Assembly (NCBI GenBank): GCA_022315425.1
Contig: JAIUPT010000031.1
Coordinates: forward strand, 558,001-622,000
Direction of reading: 5' to 3'
From: Pseudevernia furfuracea
Taxonomy: Eukaryota; Ascomycota; Lecanoromycetes; Lecanorales; Parmeliaceae
DNA: 64,000 nt
Shown here: positions 1 through 11,500 of the stretch, piece by piece
How positions within the stretch are numbered: the stretch's first letter is position 1
How the letters are laid out: every line of letters starts with the position of its first letter
Made by a program: the position numbers and the translations under genes
The notes under the pieces: model-generated
What the model was told of the DNA's origin: nothing
The model's database searches: none
Seen by the model: only the letters and a program-made list of their open reading frames with translations

Positions 1-344
1 CAGTTGGTAGTGAGGTTGGACACCTCGGCGCGGCATTCTGTTCATACTCGGGCAGCACTTGTACAGACGCATAGAGATCTTTCACAGAAGAAATATACAG
101 TGGTAACTATTGGTTTTCGCGTAGCGCAAGGGTTCTCTGGGCGCTGAAATGATCGGACTGTCTAGTAAACTGTCTATTATTACTTTTCCAGTCCAGAATG
201 AGCACATTATGGGCTACCTTCCAGGAGGATGCGTCTCTATCCTTGCGGTCGTCTATTCGTGCTCCTATCCAACGCCTTTCGCGATGCATTACCCGTCCAT
301 GGTATTCTTCCATATCGTACAACTCTCTTTGGTGCCATCCCCTG
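1..344. other. Window edge, no gene seen
   Basis: This stretch lies 3' of the Rab gene that reads leftwards. It is pyrimidine-rich toward position 344. Short open frames exist on both strands but none shows a family signature or fungal splice structure. It probably holds the 3' UTR of the Rab gene and the edge of the next locus. Confidence 0.4.
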
Positions 345-1298
345 TTAGCAACATCCTCCGCTCCACCTCCCGCCTTTTCCACCGCCGACATCATTCATCC
401 CTACCCTCACAGTCCCACCACCACCCTTCCCTGCGGCACTAGCTCCTGGCCCCCGAACTCCACTCCTCCGGTCATTCAAATCATACTTTCCCCGTTCCAC
501 ATTCTCATATATTCGTTCCGCTACTTCCAAAAAAGCCTTCTCAACATTCTGCCCACTCCTCGCAGAAGTTTCCACGTACGTCATCACCCCATTCTTTTTG
601 CACCACTCTTCTGCTTCGCCAACGGTCACGGCCCTTTTGTTCGCGGCTTCTAACCCTTGCGCCTCGCCATTTAGCATTCCCGAAGTAACGGTGCTTGACG
701 AAGCCAAATCACTTTTGTTGCCTACAAGTATGACCTGCATATTTTGGAGTTGGTATGGCTTTTTTGAGACAAAAAACTCGGCTCATAAATCAATTTTGGG
801 GTATGATGAATGTTGTACTCTTGAGACATGGCTCGGGGCTCAAATGTGGTGCAGACTGGGGAAAGATTGCTCCGAAAAGGCACTTACGACAATCCCCTCC
901 TCTGCAATCTGTCTGAGATCATGTAACCATGCCGTCGCATGATCGAAAGTCGAGCGCCGAGTTATATCGTAAACTAGCAGGGCTCCGGAAGCACCACGGA
1001 AGTAGGATCTGGTTATCGATTTGTAGGTTTCTTGACCTGCCGTGTCCCAGAGAGAGAGCTTCATACGTTTCTGCTTTACTTCGCCGGACGGATGTGCAGG
1101 ATTTGGAGAGTTTGGAGAGTTGGAGTCGGAGGCGGGTGGCCCAACAGCGACAATGCGAGATCCAAACTCCACACCAATCGTCACGTCATGGTGAGGCGAG
1201 AAACGGCCCTCACAGAGCCTGATTGTGAGGCTGGATTTCCCTGTACCAGAGTCACCAATACAAACGAGCTTGGCAATGTAATCCCATGGTTGCGACAT
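345..1298 (-). CDS. Rab4/Rab2-type small GTPase
   Basis: Small Ras-superfamily GTPase expected to act in endosomal or Golgi vesicle traffic. Two exons, 888-1298 and 345-734, give 266 aa; the 153-bp intron has donor GTAAGTG and acceptor ATGCAG, phase 0. Visible motifs: P-loop GDSGTGKSS (about residues 15-23), switch I TIGVEF, WDTAGQE, NKSD (about 143-146), the ETSA G5 motif, and a C-terminal GGCC prenylation site after a Gly-rich tail. The N-terminus (DYIAKLVCIGDSGTGKS) and the GVEFGSRIV segment resemble Rab4/S. pombe Ypt4 and Rab2/14. Unusual: about 20 extra Ser/Asn/Pro-rich residues between switch I and the DTAGQ strand. The start was placed at the methionine directly before the conserved domain; another in-frame ATG lies 75 bp upstream. 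GTPase identity is certain; the Rab4 subclass is an inference from motif similarity. Confidence 0.9.
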
Positions 1299-1999
1299 TA
1301 TTCTATCTTTGTTATCAGCAAAGAAGATGGATGAAGACGATTTGAGCGGTCTTCTAATCGTCGGCTGCGTCACGAGGTCACGTTACTAAATCATGGATGG
1401 AAAACTTGAAGTGCCATACTTCGATATCAGTCTCGAGATTTAGAGCTTGACACTTTTGATAACCGAGCCTTTGGTCCTTGGATGAGTTGCTCTGTTAAAT
1501 AAGATAATTCGTTTTTAAGATTCTCATTTCAACAATGATGCACCAATGCCTTTATGTCTTGGCATGCATAAGGTACTTAATGCATAAACACAGCGAGCGC
1601 CTAATATAATCAGGCTAAACTGTAGGCAGTAAGGCACTTTAATACCTTAGCGAGCTTAGGTAACAGCCGCGGCCTGGGCACCCAGACCATCGTATGACTA
1701 CCTTATGACTGTTCAAACTTGAGTAAAGGACTAAAGGCACAAGACTGACAACCCAACAATACCTTTACGCGTGATGGATTACTACATACTCTTAGACAAC
1801 ACTGATATTGGAGCATGAGACGCATGCATCTATTCCTTGAAAATCTGTGACCAAGTACGATTCTTTTTCCTTCTTCCAGCGCATCAGCACCCGGCGGACG
1901 TCATTGCTCCAGATACCTTATCGCTGCGGAGAGCTCACACCAAGATTGCCTCCTCGGAGGCATCCAAACAGCTTCTGAGGAAAGTATACCTACATCAAT
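1299..1999. promoter_or_regulatory. Divergent intergenic region between Rab gene and PNS1
   Basis: About 700 bp separate the two divergently read start codons, so both promoters must lie here. It contains repeated TAAGG/CCTTA words, including an imperfect palindrome around 1642-1661. No open frame of note. Confidence 0.5.
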
Positions 2000-4399
2000 A
2001 TGTTCTCTGAATGTGAGGATACCTATGCCTGTCTTCTTCTTCTATTTAGAACTTCCAAGGAACCATCAGGCTGACGAGGCGACACAGATGCTAGCCGGTT
2101 TCTTGCTCAGTCACAGTCCAGAGTTGGCTTGGGCCCGCCAGAAGAACCACCCAGAAACCCCCTACAGAGGCAACGGCGTCCGGAGCAGGTCTCTTCAAGG
2201 TTTCCTTCAAGATCTTATCTTCAACGGCCAACCTTAGGCAACCCCTACCAAGCCAGCGCATCTCAATTTTCACAGTTTCCCTTTGCTTCACGTGCCGCTA
2301 CACCTAACGCCCCACTGTTCTACAGTGCTACAGATCAGTTCAGAGAGGAAGATGACGAAGAAGAGCACGAAAGAGAAGTGGCCGACTTCTACGCACTGCA
2401 GAAATCGAGACGACAGTTTGGCGGAAGTCGCCTGGAGGAGTCCTCAGAGGCCGAAGATGAAGGGAGCAGAGGTTCAGGAATAGAAGAGAGCGGTGACGGC
2501 AGAGCTACAGAAGATCGGGGGTACGGCAGAGGTGGAGGTATCAAGAGCTCGTGGGTGGGCGATAAGGCGCAAGGACGTGGTAGAGGAGTGGGATTAGTGA
2601 AGATAGACCAAGATGACGGGGTTCGTCTTGCGAGAGTAGGGAGTGAGGAAAGCAGCAATGACAAAGGCAGAATGGTGGACGTTGGACTCGAGAGTACTAC
2701 CCGAAGCAGTACGGATGGTCTGGACAAGGACGATCCTCCAGACGACCTAGCTATTGAGATCCCACAGGACGATGACCCTCCGTCCATACAACAGTTTCGG
2801 AAAGCGCCAATAACACCGTTTGATCCAGTATCACCGTTCCTACCGCAGGAGACGGGTCCTAACGATCTTCACGGCAGACCACGTCCACCAGAGTCAGACT
2901 CATCTTCAACACCACCGACTGTCTCTTACCCTGTGGAGGAGCCCCCACGGCATGACGCTTTCTGGGGGTCGTTGTACCTCATTTCCTTAGCAGCTTTGTT
3001 CGCAAGCTTTCTGCTTGTCTACCTGCACACTGCGGCGCCATCTCTCAAGCATCCCTTAGGCGATACTGTCTACACGACACTGCATGCATCCTACCACCTA
3101 TTGGCGATCGATACCTTAGTGGCAGTGATTGTTTCTTTACTCTGGTTGGCAGTCCTACGATCCTATGTTCGACCACTGGTGTACATGATTCTTGTGGCTG
3201 TCCCTGTAATCCTCTTCTCGTTCTTCCTCTACCCGCTCATCGCCAGCTATAGAGGACAGTACCATGGGGCTAGCATCCAGGACAAGGCAATGCGCTGGTT
3301 CGCCTTCGTGCCTGGGGTTCTAGCCGTCGTGTGGGCATTCTCGGTCTACAAAGGTCGTCATTCGATGGGCAAAGCAATCAGCATCCTCGAATTCTGCTGC
3401 AGAATTCTTGCTTCCAACCCTGGCCTACTAGTCGTAGGCTTCGCGACCCTCGTCGGTGTCATAACATGGTCGTGGGTATGGATGGCGATGTTCACGCGTG
3501 TATTTCTTGGCGGCCACCTTTCGAATGCCAAAGCTTTCTTCATAATCGATGCCAGCACCTGGTGGCTCGGCGCGTTCTTCGTGCTCGTTTATCTTTGGAC
3601 CCTTGGTGTTCTCTCCGGCATCCAGCGTGCGACTACTGCAGCAACAGTCTCCCAATGGTACTTCCATCGCCTTACCATCCCAGCGCCCACCTCCCGAGAG
3701 GTCATCAATGCAGCCTTCTCTCACGCCACTACAACCCTATTTGGCACCATCTGCCTCTCCACCCTCCTCGCGCTTGTCATCCGCCTCCCGTTCCTGATCC
3801 TCCCTCGCCGCGTTCTCGCTCTCGTAGGAATATGCTCCTACACCATCATCCCTTCTTCAATTGCTACTCTCACCAACCCGTTAACCCTCACCTACAGCGC
3901 AATCCATTCTCAATCGCTTACCAACTCCTCTCGGGCTCTCGCTCGCTTGTCTTTCCTCGCTCCCAATGCTCCACAATCGGCCAATTTCCGTGCTCGCAAT
4001 TCGATACCCCGAACACCGCTACATTCGTACACCCTGTCGCTCCTCCTCCTCCGCGCAACACGCCTCATCACATCACTCGCCCTCGGCTTTGGAGGTTGGG
4101 TCAACACGGCGCGCTCTCTCACTCTCACCAATGCTGAAGGTGCCCCCGGATCTACCGTCAAAGGCAGTCTCTACGCTTACGTGGTAGGACTGATAGCAGC
4201 GGCGATAGGCTGGGGAGTACTCGGCGCTATGGATGGAGTAGTGGCAGGTGTAGTGGATGCAGTGGTTGTCTGTTGGGGAAGCGAGGTAAGTAGAGGGCAG
4301 GGAGAAGTCAGGTACTGTAGGGAAGCGGAGTGGCTGTTTGGAGATGATCCCGCGGGAATAGATGAAGAGGCCGAAAGCTTTTTAGGAGAGAGGAGGTAG
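2000..4399 (+). CDS. PNS1: Choline-transporter-like (CTL/PNS1) membrane protein
   Basis: Polytopic membrane protein of the SLC44/CTL (Pns1) family. Exon 1 (2000-2012) encodes MFSE plus one base; a 75-bp intron follows; exon 2 is 2088-4399; total 774 aa. The start is supported by the spliced N-terminus MFSEYASRFLAQSQSR, which reads straight into the long frame; the long frame alone would have no ATG at its head. Residues about 1-275 are acidic, Ser/Gly/Arg-rich and probably disordered. From about 285 on there are roughly ten hydrophobic segments. The SILEFCCRILASNPGL and WVWMAMFTRVFLGG stretches and the following AATVSQWYFHR fit the family core. Substrate is unproven; fungal Pns1 proteins are not firmly shown to carry choline. 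Divergent to the Rab gene and convergent with IWS1. Confidence 0.88.
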
Positions 4400-4781
4400 C
4401 GAGCGAGGATTGAAATCTTTGATAGCAAGCGCATGGACCGGATCTGCTTTGACATGGATGACAAGTTTTGGATCACACGAAGACATAGGGCAGGATGGTT
4501 CGACGATCGAGACGATTAATTATATTCTTAATCACCTTGTCTGAAATTAAAACCGTTCGTGGCTTTCTTAAGACCTTCGCTGTATTGAGTCTATTCTTGC
4601 CATAGGCGTGTGGCCGCTGTTGTCTCAAAAATATTCACGATGTATGAAGGAAGTCTATTGTGGTATACAGACCATGCATGCTAATACCCTTAGGCACGGA
4701 GGAAACAGCAGGCGTATGCGCAGACCGTCTTGCTGCAAAGCCCCATCAAATCGCGAGCCTTTCTCTCGCGGACAAACCATT
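4400..4781. other. Convergent 3' intergenic region
   Basis: About 380 bp between the stop codons of PNS1 (+) and IWS1 (-). AT-rich runs near 4515-4555 could serve polyadenylation. No gene seen. Confidence 0.5.
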
Positions 4782-6262
4782 CTACCGCCTAGGCCCTTTC
4801 CCAGCCGCTGCAGCCTGTCTCGCCTTCATCCTTCTGAATGCATCCTCACCACTAGCCCCCAATGGTCTCGCAAACATGCCTCCAGCCACTTGTCCGCTCC
4901 TTGGCACAATAGTGTAGGTTTTCCTGTCGACTTCCACTCTGGCCCTGTTATTCGGTTTGGGCGGCGCCAAAGCCCTCTCCCTAGCCTGGCTTGCCGTCTC
5001 AGCCGCCGACAGGAGTTGAGATTGCTTTTGGCGCGGGGCAGTAGGGTCATAATCTGCGGATGCAAGGACACGCTTGCGATAATCATCGCTTCGTTTGAGA
5101 ATGGGGCGGGTCCACTCTCCCAAGAGACGCTCTGCGGCGCGTTTGATGGAGAGCTCGGGCTTTTTGGATTTGGTGTAAAAGAGGACTACTTTGCCGATAC
5201 CGCTGGATATAAGGCTTTCTTTATCGATCGGCAGTCTTGCCAAGCTGGCGAAAAGTTCGCGCTGGATGTTGTAGGCCGGTAAGGAGCCGTCGGAGAGGGG
5301 CTCAAGGAAGAAGCGGACGGATTCGAGAAGGTTGTTTTCAGGGTCGACGATGGCGTTTTCTACCTCACGGCTGTTGCGATTGAGGAGCGCGGTCACTTCG
5401 GGGAGGAGACGGAGCTTGTGCATGGCTGGTTTTGGGGGTATGGAGTTGCGGGCTGTGACATCCAGTTCGGCGGCTTCCGCCATGCGGTTGCGGAGGTTGG
5501 CAATCTCTTCGTCGGCCATGCTATTGAGATCCTAGATGGGTCGTCAGTAGAGTTGAAACGGTGGTAGAAGATGGATGGAATGTACAATTTCGCCTGCCCT
5601 CCGGCGTCGTTTAGTTGGGTTCTTGAGGGCAGCGTCCATAGCTCTGTCAAGAGCACGTCGACGTCCTATGTACTTTGTCAGCTTCCATATAAGATGCGTG
5701 CTGACTGGAGAATTCTGGACTTACGCTCCTCAGGATCCATCGCCTCCTCATTTTCAGGTGTCGCTCTCCTAACCTTTGGCTTCTCCTTTCGCACTTTGTC
5801 CCCACTTTCTGTGAAAGCCTTCTTCTTCCGAATCCTCTTCCCCTCCATCTCCTGCCCACCACTGAAGTCATCGTCGCTGTCCTGCTTCTTCCTAATTTTC
5901 TTGGGCTTTTCTCTCTTTCCCTCCTTTTTCTTCTTCTTGCCTCCCTCCCCATCCGCCTCCCCGTCTCGCTTACGCTTGTGCCGACCTAGGAGTTTGACAT
6001 TGTCTTCATCGACAGCTATGGCTGGACGTTCTTCAATGGCGATCTGATTGGGATCGAAGTCTTCGAATTGGGCTTCGTCGACATCGGAGAGGATAGACTC
6101 ATTGTCCGAGATATCATCCATATCTGCTCTCGAATTTCCGATGGGTACTTCTGGAGGGTCTTGGAGGTCTTCTAGAGGATGGTTTGGATCTCCTCGATCA
6201 TGACCTGCTTCAGGCTCGGGAGACAGAGGGAGAGAATGATCTGAGAGTGAAGGGGACGACAT
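4782..6262 (-). CDS. IWS1: Transcription elongation factor Iws1/Spn1
   Basis: Nuclear factor that binds Spt6 and travels with RNA polymerase II. Three exons (5725-6262, 5586-5665, 4782-5531) give 455 aa; introns are 59 and 54 bp and all phases close. The N-terminal part (1-180) is acidic then Lys-rich (KKKKKEGKREKPKKIRKK), typical of the disordered region. The spliced joint gives RRRALDRAMDAALKNP, then DLNSMADEEIANLRNRM. The conserved TFIIS N-terminal-like (LW) domain follows (FLEPLSDGSLPAYNIQREL, LARLPIDKE, SGIGKVVLFYTKSKKPE, AERLLGEWTRPI). The C-terminus carries the short basic tail usual for the family. The second donor, GTACAT, is weak but gives the conserved reading. Confidence 0.95.
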
Positions 6263-8005
6263 GGTTGAGATTTGAGCGTGTCGTGGCACCTGCGAATATG
6301 TCCGTAGAGGTATTAATATGAACTGCTCCAAGTTGATATGAAGTGAGGGAAGTAGGATTGAATAGATCTCGTCTCTGCCTTGTCCGATTATCAAGTATCT
6401 TGGTGCCTACTTGGTGGTCAATGAAGGAGTTATTGAAGCACTTCGCAGGCTAGGCATGAAGTCGCACTAAAAGCCGGGAGCGGTTGCCAAGCCCCAGAGT
6501 CTTGGCATTTAACCCCAAAGTGTCATTGCTCCGTTGCGCACTTGAACCCTTTTGAAAAGTACTCGACCATTTTTTCTTAATAACTTCATTCGACCAGGCC
6601 CGAGATGAGGTACTAAGTTCATCTTCTCTAATGAGTACGAGTACGCCAGGTAAAAAATGGAAGTTGCTTGGACTGTTGTATTATTATTGTCAAATACTGT
6701 TTTTCCTACTTTGTAGGGGCAGGTACAAATAATATCAAGGCATAAGTGTCACACAACTTCTGCCCCTCTATTCGAGGTATCAAGGTAGAAAAGGCTGTTG
6801 TCTGTCAAGTTTCTACAATCCTTGAACACAATTCCTTACGAGTATAACGTTCGATTAATTTAAACCGCTTCTATACGTGACAGTCTTACAGTCAGTGAAG
6901 ACTGCGAGGATCGTGCTCTTCTCACATCGTCGTTAATGCGTGAAACGTTGAACATCTATAAGTCAGGGTCGGCGGCTTTTAACAAAGACACAGAGACAGT
7001 TATCTTCCGCAACTGCTCCATCCATCCCCCAGTAGTCTGCCGAAGACGGACTACCCACCCCGACAGGTTCTCAGCTTGGAGGTGAAGGCGGTTCTCGTGA
7101 GCTGGCGGAATCCTCAGACTAGAAGTATAGTACGCTAGCCTGCTTGTCTATTTGTGTTGAAACGCCACACGATGCTCACAACTAGATTTTTAGGGGTTTG
7201 GCCCGGAGTGCGATATTGACCGGTATTAGCGTCTACTTCCTTGCTTCAGGATCTCCTTCAACCTGGAGCAAAGCTATAGGATTGAACGAGCGGGTTACGA
7301 AGGCCAGATCCACGTGGCTGACACAAACTCTACTACAGGAGGGAGGAAGACGTTGGACCGAGGTCGAGGCGTCATGAGGAGAGGAGAAACCAAGGTGGAG
7401 AAAGCCGATGGAAAGATGACCTGGAATGCAACCGCAAAGAGGGTGAAGCAGGCGAAAGTGGCTCTACTGGCTTTTTGCGAAGGACTAGGTAGGCGGCTTC
7501 AGATAGGACGGAGATTGATCGGTGTTGATTCTATGGAGCAATTCCTGGCAGCAGGCCTCTCAGATCTTGGCGTTCATTGGGCCACTCTTTGGCATCCGAT
7601 ACGGATTGGTACACAGTTGGACTTGGAAAGAAGGATGATGGGTCCCAATCGTTGAACTTTGATCAGAAGCTCTCGCTATGCGTACTGTCTTTCTCCGAGT
7701 CCATGAATGTAAGCACATGCACACTGACTCCTCTGTATCTGGTTCAAAGTTTTGGCAAATCAGAAGTCGGTACAGTGACAGTAGATAGGATTTGGACTCC
7801 TTTTCAAGTGCGGTCCATGCGTCAAGCACCTTAATGTGGAGCTGGAATCTGCGTTGCAATGCGAAGAAAAGAGGCTGCGTACTCTGCTGAAAAGAAAATC
7901 AAAAGTGCGTCTTTCGTACAGTCATTTCACAATTTAGTCAAAATATTAGAAGGATGGCTCTGACCTGCAGTAAAGCAGATGATATGTTGAGTGATTGGAG
8001 CAGAA

Positions 8006-8029
8006 GGATGGATGGATGGATGGATGGAT
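8006..8029. repeat. (GGAT)6 microsatellite
   Basis: Six perfect tandem copies of GGAT, followed by a degenerate ATGGATGG. Lies about 0.5 kb upstream of the EDC4 start codon. Confidence 0.9.
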
Positions 8030-8423
8030 CATGGATGGCAATTTAGAGTATGGTAGCTACCTAAGTAAGGTAAGGTCGCTTAATAAGTTGCCCAGGGTGC
8101 ATGAGGGGTAGCTTAGAAGGGTGAAAATGGTGAGAAGTTGAGAAGGTGAGAATGTATACTCTAGCCGAACGTTGAAGAAAGAAAGCTGGATTGAGTAAAT
8201 AGATTAATGCACCAATGCATGCTTGACGCCCTCTAAGATTCTACCCGCACTTTTGACCTGCTTTTGACTCTGAAAATTTAGCCTCTTTTTTAGCTTCAGA
8301 TCTACGAGTCTACTTACTTACGAGTATCGCGGCAAATTTAACATATGCACTTGACTCTCTTGCACCCATCCTCCTCCACCCCCCAGTCCCATCCATAAGT
8401 ATCCAAACTCATGCAAATTTTAA

Positions 8424-8464
8424 CACACTCTCTCTTTCTTCTTTCTTCCTTCTTCTTTCTTTCC
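8424..8464 (+). promoter_or_regulatory. CT-rich tract before EDC4
   Basis: Nearly pure pyrimidine run of C and T about 80-120 bp upstream of the EDC4 ATG. CT-rich blocks commonly mark core promoters or transcription start zones of filamentous fungi; here that is an inference from sequence and position. Confidence 0.5.
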
Positions 8465-8541
8465 TGACTACCCTACCATCATACCTTAGCCCTACACACA
8501 ACAACTCCCTTCCTTCCTTTGCGCGACTGGGCCTCATCGTC

Positions 8542-11500
8542 ATGTCAACCTCCGGCGGTGATCCACATCCTGCATCCAACTTGCCAGCCTTGTTTGCCAA
8601 TCTACGAGCCAATCACCCCAATCACACCCAGACAGCCCCTCCCCAAAGCTCAGCTCAGCCCACAGATCGTCATTCATATTCCGCCTCCACACCTACCCCA
8701 AGCTCACCACAACCTCAAACTCAACTTCCATCTCAAACCTCTCACCAGTCAGGCCTCACGTCGCCCATCCTCTCATCCCCCTTCCTACACTCTCACTCAC
8801 GTGCTTCCGGTGTTAACGCCAACCCCAGCCGAAATACACTTCCCGTGCGCACACCAGTCCCTTTTAACACCCAGTCCAAGCCAGGACAGATGACGAACCC
8901 TCTGCTCAATTTACTGAAGTTTGGGTCGAATACAGCTTCTCCTCAAGCTTCTCCACAGCAGCAACCTGTGGCGCCATCAAGACCGGAGTATGGCAGCCCC
9001 AGCACCCACAGCGTACATGGACGTGGAATTTCAGCGTCGGATCTAGTGGCCTCATTCACAGGCGGCAAGTCATCTACGCCTACACAGCGTGAGAACATAC
9101 CGATTACATCATCAATCAATCATCAAGATGCTTTGCTACGACTTCTCAATCAAACCACCTCCAAAGCCGATGCTGCTCCGCAGAAACTCTCGGGCTCTAC
9201 AGACGCTACCACTAACCAACTCTCCGAAGATCTAGCAAGTTCTTCATTGGAAGACCAGCACCAATCTGTCTTAGATACTAAAAGCAGTGTTTCTGGACGC
9301 AACGAGTCACCGATACGCTTCTTCGGCAGCAACGAGAATGCGACACCAACGCCGTTTGAGCCACAAGATATACCAAAAGCAGAGCCCTCTCGGAAGACGG
9401 GACCCATCTTCACATACGTCAACCCTTTTGAAAATCTTGCTGCGTCTTCGCCTCACGGTGTGAACCCGAGGGCTTCGCCCACCGGCGACATCCACAAGCG
9501 CAAAATCAAATCTTCGTCTCCTGCAGCCGTTCACGCCTCATCACGGCGAAAGCTTACACCAGCGGCCAACGACGTCTTGCAGAGTATCGAAACTTCAACG
9601 CCACCACCTCTCGATGACGACCGTAGTCAGATCGAGGCCCTCGTGGGCATTGGTGCGCCTAGCAAGGATGCTGAGACGGTCGCCCAAGCCTTGAACGAGG
9701 TTGGGAGTCAAGTCGATCGACAGGTAGAAAGTGCATTGGCCAGAGCGGAGGACAAGGTTGAAGAAAAAGAACGTGAAGCAGATATTAAGCAGCAAGAGCT
9801 CGAAGACGCACAGCAGGCAACGTTGGACGGCCTTGTACATGATGCAGCTGTCGAAGTCAAGAAAGAGCTGGACAAAGCTGAGAACCAGGGAGCTTTGGAG
9901 GAGTCCATGCCAGCATCGATGGCTGACGCCGTCAAAGAGGTGATCAACGAAGCTGCGCAGGGCAAGGGCGCTGACGAGTGGGAGAGCGCTGAGGGCGAAG
10001 GGAATGCGACCAAGGCAAATCCCAATCGTGTTATCCAAGTTCACCAATTCCCCATGCGGCCGTTCGTGTCTATCGATCTTATTCAAACGAACCCTGCTAC
10101 TCTCCCTATTCGAGAGGACTCAGTCGTCAACATAGCACGATTCAAGAAAGATTTTGATCAAGCAGACCGAACTTTAGGGACCGCCACGAATGAATACATC
10201 GTGTATGGAATGCCAAAGAACGGTGGCATACGAATAATTCAACAAGACAACGGTAACTCCAGCCTTATCTATTCAAAGACACAAGACCGTATCTTCAATA
10301 TCGGCATTTCGTCCGCTCATCCAGGGAGCCCACTACGAGGCACCCAGACGGTAATCGCCACTGGCGTCAGCGGGACTGTTTACTGGACTGCTATAGCCAG
10401 ACCCGGAGAAGAGCTAAACCAGGACGCCATGGAGAAACAGGGTCTAATTATTCCGCCAGTACCTAACCAGCTCGACTCCACATCGGGTGGTCAGTTAAAG
10501 ACGCGTGCCAAGAAGAGTAGCCGCCATCCGGAGTTCTTCGCGATAGGCCGAGGCAAATCCATCTATATCGTTCTTACCGCACATGCGCAGAAATCCTCCT
10601 TGGTGAACAAGGAGGCAGTCCTGGACACGGACAAGTACTTCGCGGAGCGTAATTTGAAGGTCACTACTGGTAAAGCGGGCAAGGACTTTACTTTCAGCGA
10701 GGATGACAGCACAATCGTCACCCTTGACAAGGCTGGAAAGCTCAGGATCTGGGATATTCGCGAATTAACAGATGAAGCCAATGCTGGTGCATCGATGATT
10801 ACACCGATCGAGGTTAAAACTCCAATACTATCGTTCAGCACAGCTCACTCGACAGAAAAGTCATGGCCAACCTCCGTCCTCTTTGTGGACAAGCTTCGCC
10901 CTTATATGAGAGGAATAGCCCTCCGATATATCATTGTCGGTATGAAGCAGAATCATACGCTTCAGCTTTGGGATCTTTGTCTAGGCAAGGCTGTTCAAGA
11001 ACTCAGGTTTCCTCACGAGAAGGAAACCGACGCAATCTGCAGTGTCACGTATCATCCAGCTTCAGGTATCATCACTGTTGGTCATCCGACCCGCAACTCC
11101 ATCTACTTCATCCATTTATCCGCACCGAAGTACAACCTGCCGAGCATGTCGCAAGCCAAATTTGTACAACGTTTGGCTGGTAAGGATTCCAGTCTACCAA
11201 AGGCAGAAGCTACCGCTATTATGAGCGGAATGCGCGAATACTCATTCGAGAGCAAGGGTCAGCTACGGAGTGTCGAGCTGGTACCATCTTCCGGTGAGCC
11301 TGCAAGAGCTGTGGAAGACGAAGAAGACCCACTGCTGTTCGAACTTTATGTGATGCACTCTAAAGGTGTCACATGCTTAGGTATCAAGAAGGAAGACCTT
11401 GGTTGGTCAAGTGACAGCCGAGTACTTCACCCGATAGATGCAGAGCAGGCTGGTGAAATCGTTGTCAAGGATCTTCGAGAGCCGTCAGCGATTGCCGCAA

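Larger units (their letters stand above)
6263..8541. other. Long divergent intergenic region upstream of IWS1 and EDC4
   Basis: Nearly 2.3 kb with no recognisable gene. Short open frames around 7314-7859 on both strands lack homology signs and have no convincing start. The region carries a (GGAT)6 microsatellite and a CT-rich tract right before EDC4, so much of it may be a long promoter or 5' leader of EDC4. An unannotated non-coding RNA cannot be excluded. Confidence 0.45.

Noticed and set aside
2389..2787. 132-codon Ser/Pro-rich frame antisense to PNS1
   Set aside because: It mirrors the acidic low-complexity N-terminus of PNS1 on the other strand.
7314..7859. Overlapping open frames on both strands upstream of EDC4
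   Set aside because: The leading frame lacks an ATG, and both frames show no family feature; likely chance.
9595..10086. 163-codon frame antisense to EDC4 with hydrophobic stretches
   Set aside because: It is the complement of the Glu/Lys-rich coiled region of EDC4, which explains its composition.
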